In this document: positions 1 through 7,324 of the stretch, one piece after another | Layout of the letters: each line of letters starts with the position of its first letter | How positions within the stretch are numbered: the stretch's first letter is position 1 | NCBI GenBank assembly: GCA_027451785.1 | Contig: DAIDIS010000008.1 | Span: 1-8,465 of the forward strand | Length of the DNA: 8,465 nucleotides | Source of the DNA: Acidimicrobiales bacterium | GTDB lineage: Bacteria; Actinomycetota; Acidimicrobiia; Acidimicrobiales; JAKAVM01 | Direction: 5' to 3' | The notes under the pieces: model-generated | The model's database searches: none | Seen by the model: only the letters and a program-made list of their open reading frames with translations | Told to the model about the DNA's origin: nothing | Translations under genes and position numbers: made by a program

Positions 1-651
1 GCGGAGATCCTCGTCGCGCATACACTTGGCCACCTGGAAATACCTGTCTAATCCGGCGACCATCAACAACTGTTTGGCGATCTGGGGACTTTGCGGGAGT
101 ACGTAGCATGAGCCCTTTTGGAGACGTGATGGCACCACGAACTCCCGGGCCCCTTCGGGAGTCGGCGTCCACAAAAGCGGGGTCTCAACCTCCAGGAATC
201 CCTCGCTGCTCATGCGTGAGCGCATCGCCGCAATCATTCTGGCACGACGCAACAGGTTGCGCTGCAGCCTTTCTCGCCTCAAGTCGACGAACCTGTACTT
301 GAGCCTTACCGATTCTTCGGATGAGGACCATTCCTCAAGCGAAAATGGCGGGGTCTGTGCTTCTGAAAGCACCTCCACTTCGCATTCGGTTAGCTCTACC
401 TCTCCAGTCTTGAGACCTGGGTTAATCGTGCCTTCCGGCCTGGCGGAGACAACGCCGCTGACCCGCAGGACGTACTCGTTCTTCAGGCTCATATCTCCTT
501 CCACAACGCACTGGATCAGCCCAGATCTGTCCCGCAAGTCGATAAATGCCAGGTGCGAAGAGTGCTCCCTGACCCTGGCGACCCAGCCGCATACAGCGAC
601 CCGCCTACCGATGTCCTCGCTGGTTAGATCACCACAATAGGTGTCCCTCAT
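1..651 (-). CDS. aspS: Aspartyl-tRNA synthetase, N-terminal part (cut by window edge)
   Basis: This class II synthetase charges tRNA-Asp with aspartate in the cytoplasm. 217 codons are present; bacterial AspRS is near 590 residues, so most of the catalytic domain lies off the left edge. Residues 1-105 look like the OB-fold anticodon-binding domain (RDTYCGDL at the start, CGWVARVREH, FIDLRDRSGLIQ). The core then begins with KYRFVDLRR, motif 1 (FLEVETPLL, PTPEGAREFVVPSR), the QSPQ loop, and the opening of motif 2 (FQVAKCMRDEDLR). The ATG at 651 is chosen because family members begin M-R-x-x-Y-C-G and AAGG lies at 660-663, eight bases upstream. In-frame ATGs at 681 and 687 would add 10 or 12 residues. 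His30 aligns with the position-31 His of non-discriminating AspRS, so this enzyme may also make Asp-tRNA-Asn. It is last in the run, 80 bases after hisS. The family assignment is secure; the tRNA specificity is inferred. Confidence 0.96.
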   Translation of the reverse strand, partial: MRDTYCGDLTSEDIGRRVAVCGWVARVREHSSHLAFIDLRDRSGLIQCVVEGDMSLKNEYVLRVSGVVSARPEGTINPGLKTGEVELTECEVEVLSEAQTPPFSLEEWSSSEESVRLKYRFVDLRRERLQRNLLRRARMIAAMRSRMSSEGFLEVETPLLWTPTPEGAREFVVPSRLQKGSCYVLPQSPQIAKQLLMVAGLDRYFQVAKCMRDEDLR

Positions 652-677
652 CCCAACTGCCTTGGCGATACCAGAGC

Positions 678-701
678 TCATTTCCATCCGTTCGATCCCA
701 T
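678..701 (-). CDS. Possible upstream ORF (7 residues) in the aspS leader
   Basis: In the 80-base hisS-aspS gap, an ATG at 701 opens MGSNGWK and stops at TGA (678-680). An AGAGG sequence at 706-710 sits four bases before this ATG and is the best Shine-Dalgarno match in the gap. The TGA overlaps, as ATGA, an in-frame aspS ATG at 681, which is the geometry of translational coupling. If translated, it could feed ribosomes onto aspS and make the AspRS N-terminus ten residues longer. It contains no Asp or His codons, so a classical attenuation leader is not supported. A chance occurrence is quite possible. Confidence 0.25.
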   Translation of the reverse strand: MGSNGWK

Positions 702-731
702 TTGTCCTCTCAACACCTGCAAACTACCCGC

Positions 732-2174
732 TTAAGGGTTATGAACCTCGATACCCTGACTCGCCGGGACTCCGGCTGAGTCCCCCGAAATTGCGGAAGC
801 GACTTCCGTCGAGCCGGACGACCCCGCTACGATCGACACGAAACGATCAATTCCAAGTGTGACCTGTGATCCCTCGGAAAACTCACTCCATTGATCGCTG
901 TCCGCTGCTTTCCAATCGGTCGCCATCCGTTCGAGCAAGCCGGAGGCACTATCTCGGTTCATAATCCTCACCGAAACCGAGTCGTTTGCAGCCTCTTCGT
1001 CCCCGACAATCGCAACGAGTGCTGCGCCGGACTTACCGGCAGCTCTCATTTGAGCCTTGGTCGAACGGCTACTGCCAGCGGCTTGAGCATTCACGCCGCC
1101 GCCCCAAAGGGAATAGATAAGGCGACCGGCGTGGATGGCTGCTTCACCCTGAGATAGGCAAACAACGAACACCAAGGGAGACCATTCACCGAGACTCAAG
1201 ACGCCCTCCGCGTCACATGCGAGGAGAAGGCGCTCGATGCCCAGACTGAACCCAATGCCGGGCGTCTGCGGCCCACCGATCGACTCCACCAGGCCGTCGT
1301 ACCTTCCACCGCCACCCAGGGCGTTTTGAGCTGAAGCTAGTGAGTCGCCTGAAATCTCAAACGTAGTCCGCATGTAATAATCGAGCCCTCTGACCAATCT
1401 GGGGGCCAACTCGAACGCAACTCCCGCCCGCGACAATCCTTCCGTCACTGAGCGAAACGCAGCCGCACAATCGTCACAAAGGTGATCAATTTGCACGGGC
1501 GCGCCGCCGGCAACCTCCACGCACTCAGGGCGCTTGCAGTCTAGAACCCTCATGGGGTTTTCCGATAGCCGGTCGCGGTGCTCGTCACAAAGGCCGTCCC
1601 GGTGGCTCGACAGGTACGAGACGAGCTTCTCTCGATATTGCGGACGACAATTGGCATCACCAAGGGAGTTCAGCTTCAAAGTCATAGAACGGATTCCGAG
1701 GGACTCTATGAATTTATAGGCCAGCCAAATGACTTCGGTATCCACTTCCGGATCCGCCGTACCGAAAACCTCAGCTCCCAATTGATAAAACTGACGGTAG
1801 CGTCCAGCCTGAGGTCGCTCGTACCTGAACATCGGCCCCGCATATCTCACCCTCCAAGGAGTCGGGGGGCTGTGCTGGACAAACGCCCTCGCACACGATG
1901 CGGTCATTTCGGGCCGTAATGACATCAGACGGCCACCCTTGTCCTCGAACTCGTACATTTCCTTGTTGACTACGTCAGTACCCTGCCCAATACTCCTCTT
2001 GAAGACGGCAGCCTCTTCGAAGAGGGGCGTCTCCAGTAATCCGTACCCCGCAAATGACATATGCCTGGAGAATGCCGAGGTTATCGCCTCGAACTTGCGA
2101 GACTCCTCGGCGAAAAGGTCGCGGGTACCACTGGGCGCGCGATAGCTTTTCGCTTGGTCCATCTCCCTCGTCAT
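732..2174 (-). CDS. hisS: Histidyl-tRNA synthetase with C-terminal extension
   Basis: This class II synthetase activates histidine and charges tRNA-His. In the 480 residues I see motif 1 around 45-76 (GLLETPLFEEAAVFKRSIGQ), motif 2 at 116-138 (FRYERPQAGRYRQF), the HisA motif LVRGLDYY at 260-267, GGGGRYDGL at 287-295, and motif 3 TPGIGFSLGIERLLL at 304-318. The insertion domain (about 165-250) holds Cys196, 213, 218, 233 and 236, a set that could bind metal. The anticodon-binding domain spans about 330-420. Bacterial HisRS is usually about 420-430 residues; the last 55-60 here form a Ser/Ala/Gly-rich extension. The gene starts 11 bases after the rel stop. The ATG at 2174 lacks a clear Shine-Dalgarno. 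ATG 2162 (residue 5) has GAGG only three bases upstream, so the start is uncertain by four residues and may depend on coupling to rel. The identity is secure. Confidence 0.97.
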   Translation of the reverse strand: MTREMDQAKSYRAPSGTRDLFAEESRKFEAITSAFSRHMSFAGYGLLETPLFEEAAVFKRSIGQGTDVVNKEMYEFEDKGGRLMSLRPEMTASCARAFVQHSPPTPWRVRYAGPMFRYERPQAGRYRQFYQLGAEVFGTADPEVDTEVIWLAYKFIESLGIRSMTLKLNSLGDANCRPQYREKLVSYLSSHRDGLCDEHRDRLSENPMRVLDCKRPECVEVAGGAPVQIDHLCDDCAAAFRSVTEGLSRAGVAFELAPRLVRGLDYYMRTTFEISGDSLASAQNALGGGGRYDGLVESIGGPQTPGIGFSLGIERLLLACDAEGVLSLGEWSPLVFVVCLSQGEAAIHAGRLIYSLWGGGVNAQAAGSSRSTKAQMRAAGKSGAALVAIVGDEEAANDSVSVRIMNRDSASGLLERMATDWKAADSDQWSEFSEGSQVTLGIDRFVSIVAGSSGSTEVASAISGDSAGVPASQGIEVHNP

Positions 2175-2185
2175 GGAATGGAAGG

Positions 2186-4534
2186 TTAGTTTGCGTGGAG
2201 GGCGGTGTGCTTACCCGCAGCGCTCTTTGCCCCAGGGAGCATCCTGTATACGTCATAAACGCAATCAAGCTGGCGAAGAGAAGTCAGAACCGAATCCAGA
2301 TGGTCCGGGTCCGCCAATTCGACGTCAAACGACATTCTCGACACCCGGTCCGAACCCGTGTGGGTCGACGAAGAGATGATGTTCAGGTGGTGCTCGGAAA
2401 GTACTCGAGAGACGTCCGTAAGCAGAGCCGACCTATCGAGTGCCTTGACCTCGATTGAAGCGATAAAGACACCGTGTCGCTCCCTGTCCCACTCCACTTC
2501 GATCATCCGTTCTTGGCTGCTGGCCAGTAGCGCTATCGCGTTTGCACAGTCGACCCTGTGAACCGACACGCCACGGCCCCGGGTGACGAAACCGATGATC
2601 TGGTCCCCAGGTACCGGAGTGCAGCATTTCGAGAGCCGAATCATCATGTCGTCCAAGCCCTCCACATAAACCCCGACGGCGCTGTTGGACGGCCGCCTGC
2701 GGCTCTGTGTGGCGGTGGTGGGAAGTCTTTCTCCACCCGAGCCACCCGTCAGCTCCTTCGACAGCCTCTGAATGACCGACCTGGCGGAAAGATGACCTTC
2801 GCCTATAGCAACGAAAAGCGCTTCAAGGGCCTCGAAATGCAAGGCGCTGGCGACCTCAACGAGCGCCTCGGAAGCCATAAGTTTCTGAGTTGGAAGTCCT
2901 TCCCTCCTGAGAGACTTGACCAGTTCCTCGCGACCGGTCTCAATCGCGTCGTCACGCCGCTCCTTGGAGAACCACTGGCGTATCTTGTTTCTCGCCCGGG
3001 GAGTGGCTACGACCTTCAGCCAATCTCTGGACGGTCCTGCATTTGATGCCTTGGTCGTCACTATTTCGACGGTCTCGCCGGAGGCCAACTTCCTGTCCAA
3101 GGGAACCAGGCGGTCGTTTACTCTCGCCCCGATACATCTATGGCCGACGTCGGTATGAATCGCATACGCAAAATCAATGGGGGTCGACGAGGCAGGCAAG
3201 GTGACAACTTTTCCCTTGGGAGTGAATACATAAACCTCGTCCTGTTCGAGGTCCAACTTCAGGGTCTCAAGGAACTCCAGCGGGTCAGGGGTATCGGCTT
3301 GCCAGTCCATAATCCGCTGCAACCACGCGATCTCCGCGGGAGTGGAGTTCTCCTTGTAACCCCAGTGGGCAGCGACACCAAACTCAGCGCGTCGGTGCAT
3401 CTCACGCGTCCGGATTTGTACCTCCAGAGCTTTGCCTTCCGGCCCTACAACGGTGGTATGGAGTGACTGGTAGAGATTGAACTTGGGCGAGTTGATGTAG
3501 TCCTTGAAACGTCCCTGAACCGGCGTCCAAAGGGAGTGAATCGTGCCCATTGCCGCCCAGCAGTCCCGTTCATCTCCGAGGATCACCCGAATGCCGACTA
3601 AGTCGTAGATGTCATCGAACTCCTTGCCCTTAACGACCATCTTCTCGTAGATGGACCAATAGTGTTTGGGCCGTCCGGTGATCTCAGCCGCAATTCCGGA
3701 AATGTCCATCTGCTTTTCAGCGACTTCGATGACCTTGGATAGGTAGGTCTCCCTCTCGGGGGCTCTCCGCTCCACCAATTCCGAGATTTCCTTGTACGGG
3801 CCGGGATGAAGAGCTTCGAACGCCCTGTCTTCAAGGCGCCACTTGAGCTCTTGGACGCCAAGGCGATGCGCCAACGGCGCATAGATGTCCAGTGTCTCTC
3901 GCGCAATCCTCTGCTGCTTCCATTGCGGGAGTGCGCCAATTGTCTCCATGTTGTGAAGGCGGTCAGCCAATTTGATCACAAGCACGCGCCAATCGGTGGC
4001 CATCGCTATAAGCATCTTGCGCATTGTTGCTGCCTGTTGGGCTTCACGGGAGTCGAAGTTCAGCCGGTCCAGTTTCGTCAGGGAGTCGACCAGTTTTGCA
4101 ACTTCGACTCCGAACGAACCCTGGATCTCTTCTAAGGAAACGTGCGTGTCTTCCACTGTGTCGTGAAGGAGCGCCGCCGCGATGGAAACTTCGTCCAGGC
4201 CAAGCCTGGAGACAATGGAAGCCACCGAGAGAGGGTGTGAAATAAATGGCTCGCCGGAGTGTCTTAGCTGGCCCTTGTGTGCTTCAAAGGCGACACTGAA
4301 GGCGTCCGTTATTAGGCCGATCTTCTCCTTGGCGGCCTTGGGTCGACGACTCTTGTAAGTTGCAACTATCTCGTCGACGTCATATTTAGGCAAATGCGGA
4401 CCTTCCAATCCCACACCCGCGGGCAATCGCCCTTCCGCCAAGCCACCTTCTTGCGCATCCGCGGTCATTTCAGCCGGGTCCTCTTTGAGGTCCCTTGCCG
4501 AAGGGTGGCGGCGCCACCCAAGAAGGTTACCCAT
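2186..4534 (-). CDS. rel: Bifunctional (p)ppGpp synthetase/hydrolase (Rel, RelA/SpoT family)
   Basis: Rel makes and destroys the alarmone (p)ppGpp in response to uncharged tRNA on stalled ribosomes. All domains are present in 782 residues. The HD hydrolase domain has His100, His124-Asp125 in LLHDTVEDT, and Asp191 in KLADRLHN. The synthetase domain has YDLVGIRVI with Asp311, GRFKDYI at 341-347, YQSLHTTV, and EVQIRT with Glu371. The TGS domain is at about 432-495 (DEVYVFTPKGKVVTLP). The zinc-finger/conserved-Cys region has Cys637-Cys638, His659 and Cys663, and the ACT domain is at about 690-765. The hydrolase residues are intact and the synthetase loop is RFKD, as in bifunctional Rel rather than synthetase-only RelA. 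About 50 weakly conserved residues precede the HD domain. The ATG at 4534 has AAGGAG 15 bases upstream (4550-4555), which is far; Met23 at 4468 is an alternative start. It lies 9 bases after the acyltransferase and 11 before hisS. Confidence 0.97.
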   Translation of the reverse strand: MGNLLGWRRHPSARDLKEDPAEMTADAQEGGLAEGRLPAGVGLEGPHLPKYDVDEIVATYKSRRPKAAKEKIGLITDAFSVAFEAHKGQLRHSGEPFISHPLSVASIVSRLGLDEVSIAAALLHDTVEDTHVSLEEIQGSFGVEVAKLVDSLTKLDRLNFDSREAQQAATMRKMLIAMATDWRVLVIKLADRLHNMETIGALPQWKQQRIARETLDIYAPLAHRLGVQELKWRLEDRAFEALHPGPYKEISELVERRAPERETYLSKVIEVAEKQMDISGIAAEITGRPKHYWSIYEKMVVKGKEFDDIYDLVGIRVILGDERDCWAAMGTIHSLWTPVQGRFKDYINSPKFNLYQSLHTTVVGPEGKALEVQIRTREMHRRAEFGVAAHWGYKENSTPAEIAWLQRIMDWQADTPDPLEFLETLKLDLEQDEVYVFTPKGKVVTLPASSTPIDFAYAIHTDVGHRCIGARVNDRLVPLDRKLASGETVEIVTTKASNAGPSRDWLKVVATPRARNKIRQWFSKERRDDAIETGREELVKSLRREGLPTQKLMASEALVEVASALHFEALEALFVAIGEGHLSARSVIQRLSKELTGGSGGERLPTTATQSRRRPSNSAVGVYVEGLDDMMIRLSKCCTPVPGDQIIGFVTRGRGVSVHRVDCANAIALLASSQERMIEVEWDRERHGVFIASIEVKALDRSALLTDVSRVLSEHHLNIISSSTHTGSDRVSRMSFDVELADPDHLDSVLTSLRQLDCVYDVYRMLPGAKSAAGKHTALHAN

Positions 4535-4536
4535 AT

Positions 4537-4555
4537 ATGAATTTTATAACTCCTT
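4537..4555 (-). promoter_or_regulatory. Possible -10 box and ribosome-binding site before rel
   Basis: The minus strand reads AAGGAG (4550-4555), then TATAAAAT (4541-4548), just before the rel ATG at 4534. The AAGGAG lies inside the last codons of the acyltransferase gene and is 15 bases from the ATG, longer than usual. TATAAA matches a -10 box and would place a transcript start almost on the ATG, giving a nearly leaderless rel mRNA. No -35 match occurs at 16-18 base spacing, so this is only a candidate internal promoter. Confidence 0.25.
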
Positions 4556-5107
4556 GGCAGCTTGGGCGATGAGAGTTTCGCCCTCAGGGGGGAGATCCCT
4601 CAGCTTCCTCGCCGGCACTCCCGCGTATAGCGCATCGTCTGACAGGTCAGCTGCAACAACAGCCCCGGCGGCAACGATCACTCCGCTTCCGATACTCACC
4701 CCAGGAAGGACCGTAACGTTCGACGCTAGCCACGATCCGCTTCCAATCGAAATAGGACTCGCATACTTGGCACCAGCCCGCTGCCCTGAGGGCCCGAAGA
4801 CGTGGTTGATCGTAACCAGCGTGACATTTCGTCCTAGATAGGCATGGTTGCCTATCTCGATCCCGCCTTCGGCTTGAAGGATGCAACCCTTGTTCAAATA
4901 GCAGCTGGAACCTATCGAGATTCTCTCTGCACTTGAGGCTTGCAGCCCAGACGAGAACGTACAAAGCTCCCCGACTTTGGAACCTCGCAACCGCAACAAC
5001 CTCGATCTCGCCTCATCCGGCACTACATTTGATGCCAGCAAGGAATCGGCCAGACCGGATGTCATAGCCTTCAATATCGACAGCCGGAACAGCGAACTCA
5101 GCTTCAC
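4544..5107 (-). CDS. Hexapeptide-repeat (left-handed beta-helix) acyltransferase
   Basis: The 187-residue protein resembles the LacA/NodL/Maa O-acetyltransferase group, which usually moves an acetyl group from acetyl-CoA to a hydroxyl of a sugar or similar acceptor. Hexapeptide coils are visible at about 62-98 (ISIGSSCYLNKGCI, IEIGNHAYLGRNVTL) and 118-152 (ISIGSGSWLASNVTVLPGVS, then IGSGVIVAAGAVV). Between them, VTINHVFGPSG (about 98-108) is the expected loop with a catalytic-type His102. The C-terminal YAGVPARKLRDL matches the usual GxPAxxI/LR ending. The N-terminal 50 residues are basic and helical-looking, with no convincing signal peptide. The start is GTG at 5107 with a weak AGGT a few bases upstream; Met15 is an alternative. 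It lies 52 bases after tgt and 9 before rel. The substrate cannot be told from sequence; cell-envelope sugar acetylation is one guess. Confidence 0.88.
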   Translation of the reverse strand: MKLSSLFRLSILKAMTSGLADSLLASNVVPDEARSRLLRLRGSKVGELCTFSSGLQASSAERISIGSSCYLNKGCILQAEGGIEIGNHAYLGRNVTLVTINHVFGPSGQRAGAKYASPISIGSGSWLASNVTVLPGVSIGSGVIVAAGAVVAADLSDDALYAGVPARKLRDLPPEGETLIAQAAKEL

Positions 5108-5159
5108 GTAGTACCTATGCTACCGTGCCGGATCACAAGATCATCGTCAGACCGGCCTC

Positions 5160-6254
5160 CTATTCCTCGGCTCCCCAAGCCCGGTAGATCCCCTTCGCGA
5201 ACGATTCCATTTCCCCTTGCACTATGGCTTCGCGCATTTTGCCGACGAAGCCATGCATCCAGGAAAGATTGTGAACTGAAGCCAAAGTCATAGCTACGGG
5301 ATCAGATGAGGCAAAAAGATGCCTCAGGTAGCCCCGCGAATACCTCCTACACGTCCCACACGGACAACCCGCCTCTACCGGGTCAATGTCCCGTGCAAAC
5401 TCGGCCCGCTTGATATTCAACCGACCACCTGCGGTCAGAAGCGTCCCGTGCCTAGCAAGCCGGGTTGGAAGTACGCAGTCGAACATGTCAACGCCCATGG
5501 AAACGGCGTCTACGATGCCGACGGGATCTCCGACCCCCATCAAGTACCTCGGCAACGTCTCCGGAAGCTCCGAAAGCGCTGCCTGAAGCGCAATGTTCCG
5601 CTCACGTCTGGGCTCACCTACCGATAACCCGCCGATTGCGTAGCCGTCGAACCCGGAGGCCGTAGCCCAACGAGCACTTTCCACCCTGAGGTCGGGGTCG
5701 TCTCCTCCCTGGACAATACCGAAGATAACCTGGTCCTCACGCTTGCGAGCAGCCAAAGCCCTGTCACCCCATCTCCGCGTCAATTCCGCAGCATGCCGGA
5801 GCTGCTCCGAAGATGCGGGCAACGCGGAGCAGACGTCAAGGACCATTTGAATGTCCGACCCGAGCTGCTCTTGGACTTCAACTGCCCTCTCGGGAGTCAA
5901 TAGGTGGGATGAGCCGTCGTAGACCGACTTGAAGGAAACACCCTCTTCGCCATACCGGGCGCCCAAGGAAAATACCTGGAACCCACCGGAATCCGTCAGG
6001 ATACTTCCCTCCCACGAAGTAAAGCGATGCAGACCTCCCATTTCGGCAATCAAGTCTGCACCGGGTCTCAGCATTAAGTGATAGGTGTTGGCCAGGATGA
6101 TCTCCGCCCCGATCGCCTCGATTTCGCCGACGGGTACCGCCCTCACCGACGCGCGAGTTCCGACCGGCATGAAGACCGGCGTTGCAAAGCTGCCATTAGG
6201 GAGTTTCGCAATGCCCGCACGTGCCAGGCCGTCCTGGAACTCGATTGAGATCAT
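5160..6254 (-). CDS. tgt: Queuine/preQ1 tRNA-guanine transglycosylase
   Basis: Tgt swaps guanine-34 in GUN anticodons (tRNA-Asp, -Asn, -His, -Tyr) for preQ1, the step before QueA. The 364 residues match the bacterial family in length. Visible motifs are TDSGGFQVFS with Asp88 (general acid), Asp140-Val141-Cys142 in the base-recognition loop, VQGG at 181-184, IGGLSVGE at 207-214, and FDCVLPTRLARHG with the nucleophile Asp259. The zinc site is Cys297, Cys299, Cys302 and His328. Its +2, +5, +31 spacing equals the Zymomonas enzyme (318, 320, 323, 349). The recognition loop is D-V-C instead of the common D-E-C. The ATG at 6254 overlaps the queA stop as ATGA, so translation is probably coupled. The bacterial GGLSVGE form supports preQ1 rather than queuine as substrate, but this is inferred. 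Confidence 0.97.
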   Translation of the reverse strand: MISIEFQDGLARAGIAKLPNGSFATPVFMPVGTRASVRAVPVGEIEAIGAEIILANTYHLMLRPGADLIAEMGGLHRFTSWEGSILTDSGGFQVFSLGARYGEEGVSFKSVYDGSSHLLTPERAVEVQEQLGSDIQMVLDVCSALPASSEQLRHAAELTRRWGDRALAARKREDQVIFGIVQGGDDPDLRVESARWATASGFDGYAIGGLSVGEPRRERNIALQAALSELPETLPRYLMGVGDPVGIVDAVSMGVDMFDCVLPTRLARHGTLLTAGGRLNIKRAEFARDIDPVEAGCPCGTCRRYSRGYLRHLFASSDPVAMTLASVHNLSWMHGFVGKMREAIVQGEMESFAKGIYRAWGAEE

Positions 6255-7324
6255 CCGTACCGGGGCAGTTGGTTAAGTTCGGTGCCCCCACCCCTTCGGA
6301 CCACCATTGCATCCCCGAAGGACAGGAACCTTAGCTCCCGCCGCATTGCTTCTTGGTAGATGCTACGCCAACGCCCATGCCCACCGATGAACGAGTCCAA
6401 CAACATCAGGAGTGTAGAGCGGGGCTGATGAAAATTCGTTACAAGAACATCCACAATCTTGAACTCGTACGTCCCGTGAATAAAAAGATCGGTCCTGCCG
6501 GCGATAAGCCCGGTGGCGGCATACGACTCAAGTGCCCTCAGAGTCGTGGTGCCGACGGCAATAACACGACTGGCCGAATCTATGAGGCTGATTGTCTCCG
6601 CCGGAATTACATATGCCTCCGAGTGCATTATGTGGTCCTGTGGCCTTTCGGCTGTGACCGGCTTGAAGGTCCCAAGACCCACAGCCAGCTCAATCCTCGC
6701 GACATTGGCACCCGCCGCTATGCAATCGTCAATCAATTCGGGAGTGAAGTGAAGTCCTGCCGTAGGTGCTGCAACCGAGCCGGGATTCCGAGCATAGACA
6801 GTCTGATACCTGGCAGGGTCATCAATCGTGCTTCGGATATAGGGCGGCAGAGGCATTTCCCCAAGCCGCGCCAGCTCGTCTGGATCGTCGACCTGGACGA
6901 CCAATAAACCGCTATCGTCATCTCTCCCGATTACCGAAACCACAGAACCTGGTGCAGCCGACATTGAAGGCTTGGCGAGAGGTTCCGGCGCGTACAGTGC
7001 GTCTCCTGGGGCAATCCTTTTCATCGGCTTGGCCATTGCCAGCCAAGTAGGCGGTCCGGATGCACTATTGACTCTCTCGACCAGAAAAATCTCAACGCGT
7101 CCACCAGTTTCCTTCACAAGCCGAAGCCGAGCTGGGATCACCTTCGAGTCGTTGACGACCATCAAGTCACCGGGGCCGACGAGTTTTGAAATATCGCGGA
7201 ACCGCCTTAGCCCCACTTCGTGGCTCAGGCCGGCAACGTCGAAAAGAATCGACTCGGCGCGGTGCTTTAGCGGCTTCTGCGCTATAAGCGACTCCGGAAG
7301 CTCGTAGTCAAAATCCGAAACCAT
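6251..7324 (-). CDS. queA: S-adenosylmethionine:tRNA ribosyltransferase-isomerase
   Basis: QueA transfers and rearranges the ribosyl part of S-adenosylmethionine onto preQ1-34 of tRNA, giving epoxyqueuosine. From the ATG at 7324 the protein is 357 residues, normal for the family, and begins with the conserved DFDYELPESLIAQKP. Other motifs are VVNDSKVIPARL (56-67), GEMPLPPYIRS (155-165), YQTVYARNPGSVAAPTAGLH (173-192), VGLGTFKPV (215-223), MHSE (233-236), AVGTTTLRALES (256-267), LVTNFHQPRSTLLMLLDSF (294-312) and FLSFGDAM. The reading frame stays open for 31 further codons to a TTG at 7417, just after an in-frame TAA. That would add a Ser/Ala/Glu-rich tail with no family counterpart. Neither start has a good Shine-Dalgarno, so I chose the conserved one. 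It is the first gene of the minus-strand run. Confidence 0.96.
   Translation of the reverse strand: MVSDFDYELPESLIAQKPLKHRAESILFDVAGLSHEVGLRRFRDISKLVGPGDLMVVNDSKVIPARLRLVKETGGRVEIFLVERVNSASGPPTWLAMAKPMKRIAPGDALYAPEPLAKPSMSAAPGSVVSVIGRDDDSGLLVVQVDDPDELARLGEMPLPPYIRSTIDDPARYQTVYARNPGSVAAPTAGLHFTPELIDDCIAAGANVARIELAVGLGTFKPVTAERPQDHIMHSEAYVIPAETISLIDSASRVIAVGTTTLRALESYAATGLIAGRTDLFIHGTYEFKIVDVLVTNFHQPRSTLLMLLDSFIGGHGRWRSIYQEAMRRELRFLSFGDAMVVRRGGGTELNQLPRYG

Noticed and set aside
212..640. 142-codon open frame on the plus strand at the left end
   Set aside because: The opposite strand encodes an unmistakable AspRS N-terminus over the same bases.
652..731. T-box leader controlling aspS or hisS
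   Set aside because: The gaps are 80 and 11 bases, too short for a T-box leader, and the conserved T-box sequence is not seen.
2558..3046. 162-codon open frame on the plus strand opposite rel
   Set aside because: It lies wholly antisense to conserved Rel domains, has no recognisable motifs, and is explained by codon bias of the real gene.
5108..5159. Possible terminator between tgt and the acyltransferase
   Set aside because: GCCGG (5127-5131) can pair with CCGGC (5152-5156), and GATC-ACAA-GATC (5131-5142) lies inside. But the outer loop is about 20 bases, the inner stem is four, and no T-run follows.
6353..6907. 184-codon open frame on the plus strand opposite queA
   Set aside because: It is antisense to conserved QueA motifs, and its composition (many Arg, Cys and Pro) is typical of a shadow frame.
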